This document shows, in pieces, positions 26,371 to 35,090 of a DNA stretch of 64,000 bases. Each line of letters opens with the position of its first letter. Positions within the stretch are counted from its first letter, which is position 1. A program made the translations under genes and the position numbers. The DNA is from Claveliimonas sp034178805 (lineage in GTDB: Bacteria; Bacillota; Clostridia; Lachnospirales; Lachnospiraceae), in NCBI RefSeq assembly GCF_050314255.1, contig NZ_JBNPMZ010000014.1, forward strand, positions 1 to 64,000, given 5' to 3'. Under the pieces are notes generated by a model that saw only the letters and a list, made by a program, of their open reading frames with translations, did no database searches and was not told where the DNA came from.

Positions 26371-26399
26371 AGGGCCGTCTGAATTTAATCAGGTGGCCC
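26371..26399. terminator. imperfect hairpin between convergent genes
   Basis: GGGCCGTCTGA pairs with TCAGGTGGCCC through two G-U wobbles around a short AT loop. It may terminate the YitT gene or the repeat transcript; T tracts are weak on both sides. Confidence 0.5.
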
Positions 26400-26407
26400 A
26401 GGTTATT

Positions 26408-27277
26408 TTACCGGTATTTCTTTTTCATGGAGAATCCCCGCCCGCTGACTTCGTTAACGCGGCTGACTACAATGAAACTCTCCGGATCAATTGAATGGAT
26501 GAGTTTTTCAACCTTTGGAAGTTCGCGCTTGGAAATGATGCTGAGCAGCACCTGTGTCTTATTTCGCAGGTATCCGCTTTCTCCGTCCAGCAGGGTTACA
26601 CCTCTGTCAATCTGTTCGAGGATTGCGTTTCGAATCTCATCGGCTTTTTCGCTGATTACCTTTATTTCTGTTCTGGTGGCACCCAGAAGAAGCAGTTTAT
26701 CCAGCACCATAGTATAGATCATGACCAAAACAATGCCATATAGAATATTTTCTGCCGGGCGGAATAGTGCCTGTCCTAACAGGATGATGACATCAAAGGC
26801 GTACATACTTCCGGAGACAGGAATGCGGAAAACCTTCTGCAGAATTAATGGAGGAATATCCATGCCGCCGGTGGATGCGCCGGAGCGGATTACGATGCCC
26901 AAAGCAATTCCAATGCCTAATCCGGAAAATATGGTGCAAAGCAGAAGATCATCAGTCATGACATAGTCTCCCAAAATTCGATCAAATATCTCCAGAGCCA
27001 ACGGGTACAGAAATGTACTTGCCAGGGTCGTGGCTGCAAATTGCTTTCCGAGTACCAGATAACCGGCAATCAGCATGATAATATTGAAAACAAGTACAAA
27101 TTGTGTGATGGAAATGCCGAAAAAATGGTTGATTGTCAGAGCAATTCCGGTTGTACCACCTGTGACGAGTCCGGAAGGAAGTAAGAATAATTTTACCGCC
27201 AGGGCGTAGAGAAAGTTACCGGCTATCACAGGTATAAAAGATAATAATACTTGAGAAAAACGATACTTTTGATTCAT
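26408..27277 (-). CDS. YitT family membrane protein with DUF2179 domain
   Basis: A 289-residue protein with five or six membrane helices in the first 195 residues (GNFLYALAVKLFLLPSGLVTGGTTGIAL and GIVIRSGASTGGMDI are family hallmarks) and a C-terminal cytosolic DUF2179 domain (KVISEKADEIRNAILEQIDRG, SIISKRELPKVEKLIHSID). Members of this family are widespread in Firmicutes as inner-membrane proteins of unknown transport role. It precedes, on the same strand, only the repeat array. Confidence 0.9.
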   Translation of the reverse strand: MNQKYRFSQVLLSFIPVIAGNFLYALAVKLFLLPSGLVTGGTTGIALTINHFFGISITQFVLVFNIIMLIAGYLVLGKQFAATTLASTFLYPLALEIFDRILGDYVMTDDLLLCTIFSGLGIGIALGIVIRSGASTGGMDIPPLILQKVFRIPVSGSMYAFDVIILLGQALFRPAENILYGIVLVMIYTMVLDKLLLLGATRTEIKVISEKADEIRNAILEQIDRGVTLLDGESGYLRNKTQVLLSIISKRELPKVEKLIHSIDPESFIVVSRVNEVSGRGFSMKKKYR

Positions 27278-27300
27278 AAAAACCTCCGATTAATCATTTT

Positions 27301-27960
27301 TTATTTTAAGGTAAAGTGATTTTTTTCGAATAACAATATCCCTTCATCCCGCATTTTGCAAAGCTCATTCGACATGGCGCTCCGGTCAACCGAAAGAAAA
27401 TCAGCAAGCTGCTGGCGGTTAAACGGAATATCAAAAGAAGGACATCCCGCCTTTAGAGATTGTTCTGACAGATAAGACAACAATTTTTCACGGGTTGTCC
27501 GCTGGGACATATATTCCAGCTTCTGTGTAAGCATTTTATTCTTTGAAGCAATGACGGAAAGCAGATTCCGGATAAGCATCCCATGAAAATGGCAGGATGA
27601 CGGGCACATAGTGAGTATCCGATGAACATCCAGAAAAAGCACAACGCTCTGCTTTACAGCCACTGCATTATTTAATATCTCATCATTGTCCAGACAGGCA
27701 TACACTTCTCCGAATATCTCTCCTTCGGAAATTTCGCTCAGGATGCTTAAGTTTCCCCAAAAATCTTCCTTACAGATATGAATGCATCCTTCCAACAGCA
27801 GTGCTACTGTGGTAATGTGTTCTCCCCTGCGAAAAACATAATCCCCCTTTTGATAGCAGCGGCTGGTTGCCGACAGGCATTTCAACATGGATTCGATTTC
27901 CGACTCCGTGATACCATGGAATAATCTTGTATGCTCTAACAGTTTTAAATATTTTTTCAT
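27301..27960 (-). CDS. Crp/Fnr family regulator (HcpR-like)
   Basis: A 219-residue Crp/Fnr-type regulator: cyclic-nucleotide-binding-like sensor at residues 10-125 (KGDYVFRRGEHITTVALLLEG, EGEIFGEVYACL) and C-terminal HTH (FNRQQLADFLSVDRSAMSNELCKM). No Fnr-type N-terminal Cys cluster is present. It is divergent from a ferredoxin gene and lies close to hcp, the arrangement of HcpR regulators that respond to nitric oxide or nitrosative stress; this functional reading rests on context. A GTTGTA-N2-TACAAC palindrome sits in the divergent promoter. Confidence 0.85.
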   Translation of the reverse strand: MKKYLKLLEHTRLFHGITESEIESMLKCLSATSRCYQKGDYVFRRGEHITTVALLLEGCIHICKEDFWGNLSILSEISEGEIFGEVYACLDNDEILNNAVAVKQSVVLFLDVHRILTMCPSSCHFHGMLIRNLLSVIASKNKMLTQKLEYMSQRTTREKLLSYLSEQSLKAGCPSFDIPFNRQQLADFLSVDRSAMSNELCKMRDEGILLFEKNHFTLK

Positions 27961-27973
27961 AAATCACCTTTTC

Positions 27974-28015
27974 GTTGTAAATACAACAGATTTGTCTTGA
28001 TTATAATAGTATAAT
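27974..28015 (+). promoter_or_regulatory. palindromic Crp/Fnr-type operator and promoter of ferredoxin gene
   Basis: The palindrome GTTGTA-AA-TACAAC occupies 27974-27987 and TATAAT lies at 28010-28015. With a start point about seven bases after the -10, the palindrome is centred near -41, the class II position used by Crp/Fnr activators. A second TATAAT at 28002-28007 is present. Confidence 0.6.
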
Positions 28016-28044
28016 CAGGCCATAAAATCAAGGAGGATAAAATA

Positions 28045-28746
28045 GTGATACGAAGAATTATTCAGATTGATAAAGAAAAATGTAATGGATGTGGGGCATG
28101 TGCCGATGCCTGTCACGAAGGTGCGATTGGCATGGTAGATGGGAAAGCACAGCTTCTCCGGGATGATTACTGTGATGGCCTGGGCGACTGTCTCCCGACC
28201 TGTCCTACAGGAGCAATTACTTTTGTGGAACGGGAAGCTGCCGCTTATGATGAAAATGCTGTAAAAGCTGCACAGCAGAAGAAGAAGGAGATTCCCTGCG
28301 GGTGTCCTGGCACAATGGCAAAACAGATTCAGCGGACACAGGAAGATAGTTCCCCAACTGCTGCTGAGGTTATAAACAGCCAGCTTTCACAATGGCCGGT
28401 ACAGATAAAACTTGCACCTGTGACTGCACCTTATTTCGATGGGGCGAACCTTCTGGTTGCGGCTGACTGTACCGCATATGCATATGGAAACTTTCATAAC
28501 AGATTTATGAAAAATAAGATTACGCTCATTGGCTGCCCCAAATTGGACAATGTAGACTATACGGAAAAATTAACTGCGATTATTCGTGAAAATGATATCA
28601 AAAGCGTTACTATTGTGCGTATGCAGGTTCCCTGCTGTGGTGGCCTGGAACATGCTGCCAAAATGGCATTACAGTCCAGCGGTAAATTTATACCATGGAA
28701 TGTCGTGACCATTAGTACAGATGGACGTATTTTATCAGAAATATAA
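28045..28746 (+). CDS. 4Fe-4S ferredoxin-domain protein
   Basis: A 233-residue protein with two 4Fe-4S clusters at the N-terminus (CNGCGACADACHEGA at about residues 12-26 and CDGLGDCLPTCPTGA at 43-57; the second cluster has a non-standard CxxxxC spacing), followed by a linker with CGCPG and a C-terminal domain with CPKLDN and VPCCGGLEHA. This architecture is seen next to hybrid cluster protein genes and probably passes electrons to Hcp. GTG 28045 with AGGAGG at 28031-28036. Confidence 0.88.
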   Translation: MIRRIIQIDKEKCNGCGACADACHEGAIGMVDGKAQLLRDDYCDGLGDCLPTCPTGAITFVEREAAAYDENAVKAAQQKKKEIPCGCPGTMAKQIQRTQEDSSPTAAEVINSQLSQWPVQIKLAPVTAPYFDGANLLVAADCTAYAYGNFHNRFMKNKITLIGCPKLDNVDYTEKLTAIIRENDIKSVTIVRMQVPCCGGLEHAAKMALQSSGKFIPWNVVTISTDGRILSEI

Positions 28747-28763
28747 TGAAAAAGGGGCATAAA

Positions 28764-28801
28764 GAGGCTGCCGCATAAAACTGCATTTATGTGGCAGCCT
28801 C
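28764..28801. terminator. bidirectional hairpin between ferredoxin and M42 genes
   Basis: GAGGCTGCCGCATAAA (28764-28779) pairs with TTTATGTGGCAGCCTC (28786-28801) with a single wobble and a six-base loop, between convergent stops. Confidence 0.8.
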
Positions 28802-28806
28802 GGAAA

Positions 28807-29877
28807 TTAAGCAATATAAACTTTTAAGAGAGCAAGTGTGTTCTTCACACCGTCTGTATGAGAACGTTCATAGTTGTGAGATGCGTACACGCCCGGTCCG
28901 ATGAGTCCGTGACGGATATCGTATCCGCTCTTGAGCGTTGCTTCTACATCGGAACCGTAATGAGGATAAACATCGATTGCGAAGTCGATGTTATTTGCCT
29001 TTGCCGCTGCGACGAGCGCGCTTGTCACATCGTAGTTGTACGGTCCGCCGGAATCCTTTGCGCAGATAGAAACCTGACGTTCTGTACAGTCGAGATCGGC
29101 GCCGACACAGCCCATATCTACAGATAGCATTTCTTTAGTATCTTCAGGAATGAAACATCCGCCGTGTCCGACTTCTTCGTATACAGTGAAGAGAAGAGAA
29201 ACCTTACGGTTTAACTGAAGATTTTCTTCTTTCACCATCTTGGCAAGCCCGAGAAGGATGGCGGCAGAAAGCTTATCATCCAGGAAGCGGCTCTTGATGT
29301 AACCGCTTTTGGTTACAGTCGTCCGAGGGTCCATTGCAATAATATCTCCGACCTGAATTCCAAGCGCTTTTGTTGCTTCTTTTGTATCTACATTTTCATC
29401 CAGGAGAATTTCCATGTTAGATTCCTTTTGTTCCACTTTTTCATCGGCAACGTGAGCAGAAGGTTCTGTGTTGAGCACAACGCCTGTGTAAATTTTTCCG
29501 TCGCGTGTGTGGACTGTGCAGTTTTCGCCGTCACAGGTTGTCCACTGGTGACCACCGAGTGTTGTCGGGCGGAGACGTCCGTTCTCCTTGATGGAGCGCA
29601 CCATTGCGCCAAGCGTATCGAGATGTGCTGCTAAGAGCAGAGGATTTCCCTCGCCGCCAAGTGTGACATGCACATTTCCTTTGTTGGAATAATATGGCTC
29701 GTACCCCATATCAGTCAACACTTTGTGAACATAAGTGACAACTTCTTTTGTAGTCCCAGGCCACCGGGATAGAGACAAGTCCTGGCAAAGCAGCGGGATT
29801 CTTGCTGGGAAGGAGAATAAAAATTCAGAAAATCGGCATGCTGTACCATAAGAATAAATGATAAGGATGGTCAGCAT
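28807..29877 (-). CDS. M42 family metallopeptidase with aberrant N-terminus
   Basis: A 356-codon frame encoding an M42 (glutamyl/leucyl) aminopeptidase from about residue 41 on: TTKEVVTYVHKVL, metal His in LLLAAHLDTLGA, bridging Asp in SRFLDDKLSAA, catalytic Glu pair in FTVYEEVGHG, and the last metal His in YASHNYERSHTD. Residues 1-40 are not M42-like, and the expected LVSIP-type sequence appears in another frame near 29770, so a frameshift or 5' truncation is likely. The ATG at 29877 directly abuts the hcp start; a TTG at 29778 would leave room for an hcp promoter. Activity is uncertain. Confidence 0.7.
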   Translation of the reverse strand: MLTILIIYSYGTACRFSEFLFSFPARIPLLCQDLSLSRWPGTTKEVVTYVHKVLTDMGYEPYYSNKGNVHVTLGGEGNPLLLAAHLDTLGAMVRSIKENGRLRPTTLGGHQWTTCDGENCTVHTRDGKIYTGVVLNTEPSAHVADEKVEQKESNMEILLDENVDTKEATKALGIQVGDIIAMDPRTTVTKSGYIKSRFLDDKLSAAILLGLAKMVKEENLQLNRKVSLLFTVYEEVGHGGCFIPEDTKEMLSVDMGCVGADLDCTERQVSICAKDSGGPYNYDVTSALVAAAKANNIDFAIDVYPHYGSDVEATLKSGYDIRHGLIGPGVYASHNYERSHTDGVKNTLALLKVYIA

Positions 29878-31551
29878 ATGAGCAATAATATGGATTTGGG
29901 ATATGAAATGTTTTGTTACCAGTGTGAACAGACAGCGAATGGGAAGGGATGTACGAAGATGGGCGTTTGCGGAAAAACTCCGGAAATTGCCAATCTGCAG
30001 GATTTATTGATTTTTCAAATCAAAGGGATCAGTTGTTATGGGAAAGTACTGGCAGAGAATGGACAGGCTATAGATAAAAATGTGATAAGTTTTATCGAAA
30101 ATGTTCTTTTCACAACTCTTACAAATGTTAATTTTGATGCAAAAGTGCATGTGGAATTATTGAGAGAATCACAGAAAATCAAAGAGAAATTAAGAGACAT
30201 GGCGGGAGAGATTCCCAATCATACGGCTCATGCTTCTTATAATCTCCCGGAGACAAAATCGGAGATGTTAAAGGATGCACCTCTGGCGGGAATTATGTAT
30301 GATAAATCCCTGGATCCGGATATTCGTTCCTTGAGGCAGACAATTCTGTATGGACTCAAAGGTATTAGTGCCTACGGGCATCAGGCGAGAGAGTTGGGGT
30401 ATTACAGTGACCAGGTGGATGATTTTTATATTCAGGCATTGGAGGCACTCACAGATGATAATCTTACGGTAGAAGAACTGATCCGGATGACCATGCGTAC
30501 CGGAGAAATGGCAATAGAGGTTATGAAAAAGCTGGATGAGGCCAATACAGAGGTTTATGGAAATCCGTCTCCGCACAGGGTAAACATCCAGATGAAAAAG
30601 GGCCCTTTTATTATTGTTTCAGGTCATGATCTGAAGGATTTGGAAATGCTGTTGGAACAGACCAGAGGGACAGGAGTCAATATTTATACACACGGTGAAA
30701 TGTTGCCGTGTCATGGATATGAGGGGCTGAAAAAATATCCGCATCTTGTCGGTAATTTCGGAGGGGCATGGCAGGATCAGCAAAAGCAGTTCGATAACCT
30801 TCCGGGATGTATTCTGATGACAACAAACTGTCTGATGCGGCCAAGAGAAAGCTATAAAGACAGAATCTACAGCACAAATGTGGTAGGCTGGGAAGGCGTA
30901 AAGCATGTTGGCAGAAAGGAAAATGGAGAAAAGGACTTTAGTGAAATCATTCAGCAGGCAATAGAACTGGGCGGCTATTCAGAAGATCAGGAGCCGCAGG
31001 AGATATTGGTTGGATTCGGGCATCATGCCGTTTTAAGTTATGCTGAAAAAATTGTGGAGGCTGTGAAAACAGGAAAAATCAGACATTTCTTTTTGATTGG
31101 CGGCTGTGATGGTGCGAGACCCGGAAGAAACTATTATACAGAGTTTGCAAAGATGGTCCCGGATGACTGTATAATTTTGACGCTGGCATGTGGGAAATAC
31201 CGGTTTAACAAACTTGATTTTGGAGAAGTGGCGGGACTGCCAAGGCTTCTGGATGTAGGCCAATGCAATGATGTATATTCTGCCATACGGATTGCAACAG
31301 CTTTGGCAGATGCTTTTAACACGGATGTGAACGGACTGCCGTTGTCATTGATCGTATCATGGTATGAACAAAAAGCAGTGGCTGATTTGCTGGCACTATT
31401 GAGTCTGGGAATAAAAGGTATTTATCTGGGACCAACGCTTCCCGCATTTTTAAGCCCAAATGTGCTGCAGTATCTGGCGGACACTTTTGATTTGCGGCCA
31501 ATCAGTAATGCGGAGGATGATATAAAGAGCTGTTTGAAACAGAATATTTGA
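29878..31551 (+). CDS. hcp: hydroxylamine reductase / hybrid cluster protein
   Basis: A 557-residue hybrid-cluster protein that reduces hydroxylamine and acts as a nitric oxide reductase with its redox partner. The N-terminal 4Fe-4S ligands are in MFCYQCEQTANGKGCTKMGVCG; hybrid-cluster ligands occur in CHGYEGLKKYPHLVGNFGGAW, ILMTTNCLM, GGCDGARPGRNYYTEF and LACGKYRFN. AAGGATGG at 29862-29869 supports ATG 29878. It sits near a ferredoxin and an HcpR-like regulator, forming a nitrosative stress module. Confidence 0.95.
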   Translation: MSNNMDLGYEMFCYQCEQTANGKGCTKMGVCGKTPEIANLQDLLIFQIKGISCYGKVLAENGQAIDKNVISFIENVLFTTLTNVNFDAKVHVELLRESQKIKEKLRDMAGEIPNHTAHASYNLPETKSEMLKDAPLAGIMYDKSLDPDIRSLRQTILYGLKGISAYGHQARELGYYSDQVDDFYIQALEALTDDNLTVEELIRMTMRTGEMAIEVMKKLDEANTEVYGNPSPHRVNIQMKKGPFIIVSGHDLKDLEMLLEQTRGTGVNIYTHGEMLPCHGYEGLKKYPHLVGNFGGAWQDQQKQFDNLPGCILMTTNCLMRPRESYKDRIYSTNVVGWEGVKHVGRKENGEKDFSEIIQQAIELGGYSEDQEPQEILVGFGHHAVLSYAEKIVEAVKTGKIRHFFLIGGCDGARPGRNYYTEFAKMVPDDCIILTLACGKYRFNKLDFGEVAGLPRLLDVGQCNDVYSAIRIATALADAFNTDVNGLPLSLIVSWYEQKAVADLLALLSLGIKGIYLGPTLPAFLSPNVLQYLADTFDLRPISNAEDDIKSCLKQNI

Positions 31552-31569
31552 TCGAGAATATTGTTACTC

Positions 31570-31620
31570 TTGACAGCTAAATATTTTTAGCTTATAATAT
31601 GGCTAAAAATATTTAGCTGT
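31570..31620 (+). promoter_or_regulatory. consensus promoter within a 19-bp perfect inverted repeat (TetR operator)
   Basis: TTGACA (31570-31575), 17 bp, TATAAT (31593-31598). Arms 31573-31591 and 31602-31620 are perfect inverse complements around the -10, and each arm is itself a near-palindrome (GCTAAA-TATT-TTTAGC). This fits two operators for the TetR gene just downstream. The hairpin is followed by T7, so it can also terminate hcp transcription. Confidence 0.8.
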
Positions 31621-31640
31621 TTTTTTCGGGAGGAATGGCG

Positions 31641-32264
31641 ATGAATACAAAACAAAAGATTCTTCTGGAATCGCTGAGATTGTTTTCGCAAAGAGGGTAT
31701 GATGCTGTGGGGGTTGAGCAGATCGCCGCTGCAGTTGGGATCAAAGCCCCATCTTTATATAAGCATTACAGGAGCAAGCAGGATATTTTCGATGCAATAT
31801 TTGAAGAAACGGCAAGAAGATATGAAGCTTTCACGGACACTATTTCTGTACATGTTCAGAATTCCGAACAGGATGTAAAGATGTTTGAAGAGATTACTGC
31901 GGATGATCTGGTTGCAAAGGTAAGATCCCTGATTGATTATTCTCTGCACGATGAATATGTCAGCATGTTCAGAAGGATGATGACGATTGAACAGTTTCGC
32001 TCCCCGGAGCTTTCAGAGCTTTATTCGCAGCGATATGTCAATCAGATTCACGATTACCATAGTGGACTATTTACTAAAATGATTGCAGCCGGTGTTTTGG
32101 TAGAGGAAGATCCGGGCATTCTTGCAATGATGTACGATGCACCAATTCTTGTTTTACTGGGTGAATGCGACAGACATCCTGAAAAAGAGGAAGAGTGTAT
32201 GAAGAAATTAGAGGCACATGTCAGATTGTTTTATAAGACTTTTAACAGGAGTAACTATGATTAA
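31641..32264 (+). CDS. TetR/AcrR family transcriptional regulator
   Basis: A 207-residue TetR-type repressor: HTH at residues 1-47 (RLFSQRGYDAVGVEQIAAAVGIKAPSLYKHY) and an all-helical ligand domain. ATG 31641 is preferred over ATG 31635 because the GGGAGGA ribosome site abuts the latter. Its own promoter carries a duplicated palindrome that is the likely operator. The end overlaps the flavodoxin gene by eight bases, so it probably controls this flavodoxin. Confidence 0.92.
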   Translation: MNTKQKILLESLRLFSQRGYDAVGVEQIAAAVGIKAPSLYKHYRSKQDIFDAIFEETARRYEAFTDTISVHVQNSEQDVKMFEEITADDLVAKVRSLIDYSLHDEYVSMFRRMMTIEQFRSPELSELYSQRYVNQIHDYHSGLFTKMIAAGVLVEEDPGILAMMYDAPILVLLGECDRHPEKEEECMKKLEAHVRLFYKTFNRSNYD

Positions 32265-32769
32265 AGCGATTGTTTATACAACTAATACTGGAAATACAGA
32301 GAGATATGCAAAGATGCTTGGACATCAGATTAATTTACCGGTTTATGCGTTAAAGGAAGCGAAAAAAGTTTTGACAAAAGGAACTGAGATTATTTATCTT
32401 GGATGGATTATGGCAAGCGGAGTCAAGGGATATAAGGATGCAGAGAAGCACTTCTGTATCCGCATGGTCTGCGCAGTCGGTATGGGTGGAACCGGAACAC
32501 AGATTCAGGAAATCAGGGATAGGAATCAGATTTCTTCATCAGTTGAAGTCTTTACACTCCAGGGAGGATTTAGTATGCAGGAACTTAGGGGAGTAAACAG
32601 ATTCATGATGAGCATGATGATAAAAACAGCGGGAAAAGCACTGGCTGAAAAGACAGACAGAACACCGGAAGAGAACGACATGCTGGATCTGATGATGAAT
32701 GGAGGCAGTCGGGTTAGTCTGGAAAACCTTGCCGGACCGATAGAGTGGTACGAACACGTAAGAGATTAG
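32257..32769 (+). CDS. flavodoxin-domain protein
   Basis: A 170-residue flavodoxin-like protein with the FMN phosphate loop at residues 7-14 (YTTNTGNTERYAKML) and the second loop YLGWIMASGVKGY; the segment AVGMGGTGTQIQEIR replaces the usual third FMN loop. The family resembles protoporphyrinogen oxidase-like/menaquinone-linked flavodoxins seen in clostridia. ATG 32257 with AGGAG upstream overlaps the TetR gene end; the longer frame from 32218 is not used. Confidence 0.8.
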   Translation: MIKAIVYTTNTGNTERYAKMLGHQINLPVYALKEAKKVLTKGTEIIYLGWIMASGVKGYKDAEKHFCIRMVCAVGMGGTGTQIQEIRDRNQISSSVEVFTLQGGFSMQELRGVNRFMMSMMIKTAGKALAEKTDRTPEENDMLDLMMNGGSRVSLENLAGPIEWYEHVRD

Positions 32770-32795
32770 AGTTAGAAGCAGGTGGGTTGGCAGCC

Positions 32796-33779
32796 ATGAA
32801 AGAAGAATTAATTAAGAAAATGCTGGAAATATCGCAGGAAGAGCAGGGCTATCTGGATGGGAGTGTACTGGTTAATAAGGAACTGTATACCAGCGAAAAC
32901 AAATTTGAAATAGACCGCAAACGTTTCTTGAAAGAGGGGCGTCTGATTACAGTTCGTCCTCACAGTCGTTTTATTGAATTTCCGGCCCACAGGCACAATT
33001 ATATTGAAATTATGTATGTGTGCCAGGGAACAATCACCCATTATCTGGATGGAAAAGAAGTGACCATGCAGAAGGGGGATATGCTGCTTCTGAATCAGTA
33101 TGTGAAGCATGGAGTGAAGAGGGCAGAATATGAAGATATAGGGATTAATTTTATTGCACTGCCAGAGTTCTTTGATATTCCGCTTCAGATGCTGGAAGAG
33201 AATAATATACTGGCTGAATTTTTGATAAATACATTACGGCAGAATAATCCTGTATCGCACTATTTGGTCTTTCGACTGGAAGAAGATCGGGCAATAGAAA
33301 ATCTTATGGAAAATATGATCGTTTCCATGTTGAATGATGAGCAGAATGAAGACAGCATCAATCAATATTCTATGGGGATTGTTTTTCTGTATCTTCTGCG
33401 CCATGTGGATTGTCTGACCCAGAGTTCATCTTAGAGTTATAAGGATGTAGTTGTACAATCAACGTTATCATATATAGATACGTGGTATAAGACGGCAAAT
33501 CTGACGAAGATTGCAGAGGACTTTCATCAGTCGTTGTCAGTTCTAAGTAAGACGATTAAGCAAAGCACAGGATTTACATTTCAAGAGCTTTTACAGCGTA
33601 AGAGATTTCAGAAAGCGGTCATGCTTCTGATAGAAACAGATCTTCCGATTGAAGAGATAGCTGTAGCTGTTGGGTATGAGAATCAAAGTTACTTTTATCG
33701 GCAATTTAAGGAAAGGTATGGAATGACACCCAGGAAGTACCGGTTAGAGCATAAAAATGATAAGACCATAAGGATTTAG
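32796..33779 (+). pseudogene. AraC family regulator interrupted by in-frame TAG
   Basis: An AraC-type regulator in one continuous frame broken by a single TAG at 33432-33434. The first 212 residues hold the cupin sensor (PAHRHNYIEIMYVCQGTITHYLDG) and linker; after the stop the same frame continues without shift into the double HTH (LTKIAEDFHQSLSVLSKTIK, then IEEIAVAVGYENQSYFYRQFKERYGMTPRKYR). Without readthrough the product lacks DNA binding. It lies directly upstream of the rhamnose genes and would be their activator (RhaS/RhaR-like by position). Confidence 0.85.
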
Positions 33780-33954
33780 GGCTAAGAAGGATAGACAGAA
33801 TGGACTATAAGAGTCACTTTTGTTTATTCTTCTTTTTTATTGTACCAGAATGGAAAATAAGGACAGTTTTTTAGTCAAACCAGAATCTAAAACAGGGCAC
33901 CGGTTTTTGATATAGTTACCTTAAACGAAAGGGGAAGAGAAAGGAGAAAATGTG

Positions 33955-35037
33955 ATGCAGACATATTATTTGGCAGTTGATATTGGCGCTTCCAGCGGAC
34001 GGCATATCCTGGGTTATCTCGATAATGGCAGGATGATTCTGGAAGAGATCTATCGTTTTGAAAATGGTATGACCAGTCAGGATGGTAAAAAGCTGTGGGA
34101 CGTTCAGAGATTATTTGCTGAAATCGTAGCAGGTATGAAGAAGTGTAAAGAGATAGGTAAAATTCCTGTGAGCATGTCTATTGATACATGGGCAGTTGAT
34201 TATGTATTACTGGATGAAAAGAATCAGGTACTTGGGGACACGTACGGCTATCGTGACAGCAGAACAACGGGAATGGATGCGGAAGTGTATAAGGCAATTC
34301 CGGAGCCGGAGTTATATCGGAAAACCGGAATTCAGAAGCAGATTTTTAATACCATTTATCAACTTATGGCTGTGAAACAAAATACACCGGAACTTTTAGA
34401 AAAAGCAAAGACATTCCTTATGCTGCCGGATTATTTTCAATTCCTATTGACTGGCAATAAGGTGTCAGAGTATACAAATGGAACATCTACACAGCTGGTA
34501 AATCCATTTTATAACCAATGGGATGAATCCCTGATTAAAAGTCTGGGGTATCCTTCAGAGATATTCCTTCCATTGTCTGTGCCGGGGACGATTGTGGGCA
34601 ACCTTACGGAAGACATTCAGAAAGAGATGGACGTGAATCATGAAGTGTTCCTGGCACCTGACAGTATGATTCAGGCAATTAAGGATTATTGTGCAGATAC
34701 GGATCAGAAAGTACCGGAATCAGTTGGAGAGATAGCGACGGTTATCTACCAGAGTCTGGCTGAATGCTATGGAAGAACAGTGCACGAGATTGAGGCAAAT
34801 ACACATAAGGAATATGATGAAATCCATATCATAGGAGGAGGCGCAAATGCGGATTATCTGAACCAGTTAACGGCTAATGCAACGAAGAAAACGGTGTATG
34901 CAGGACCTGGAGAAGCAACAGCTATTGGAAATATGATGGCACAGATGATCCGGGACGGAAGGTTTAAGAGTTTATTTGAAGCAAGAAAGTGTGTACGGGA
35001 ATCCTTTGATATAAAAATCTACGAACCACAATTGTAA
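33955..35037 (+). CDS. rhaB: rhamnulokinase with large internal deletion
   Basis: A 360-residue frame clearly of the RhaB/FGGY kinase family (LAVDIGASSGRHILG at the N-terminus, SIDTWAVDYVLLD, TNGTSTQLVNPFYNQWD, C-terminal IIGGGANADYLNQLTA). Full-length rhamnulokinases have about 460-490 residues. Between VNHEV and FLAPDSMIQ roughly 100 residues are missing, including the HDT and SSGTWSL motifs that bind sugar and ATP. The frame is preserved, but catalysis is very unlikely. ATG 33955 follows AAGGAGAAAATGTG. It precedes intact rhaA and rhaD. Confidence 0.88.
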   Translation: MQTYYLAVDIGASSGRHILGYLDNGRMILEEIYRFENGMTSQDGKKLWDVQRLFAEIVAGMKKCKEIGKIPVSMSIDTWAVDYVLLDEKNQVLGDTYGYRDSRTTGMDAEVYKAIPEPELYRKTGIQKQIFNTIYQLMAVKQNTPELLEKAKTFLMLPDYFQFLLTGNKVSEYTNGTSTQLVNPFYNQWDESLIKSLGYPSEIFLPLSVPGTIVGNLTEDIQKEMDVNHEVFLAPDSMIQAIKDYCADTDQKVPESVGEIATVIYQSLAECYGRTVHEIEANTHKEYDEIHIIGGGANADYLNQLTANATKKTVYAGPGEATAIGNMMAQMIRDGRFKSLFEARKCVRESFDIKIYEPQL

Positions 35038-35090
35038 GAAAATCAACGAAATAATAGTAAAAGAAAATAGAATGATAAAGGAGAAAAATT

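Noticed and set aside
33432..33434. TAG read as pyrrolysine
   Set aside because: No reason for Pyl in an AraC linker and no pyl genes in the window; a nonsense mutation is simpler.
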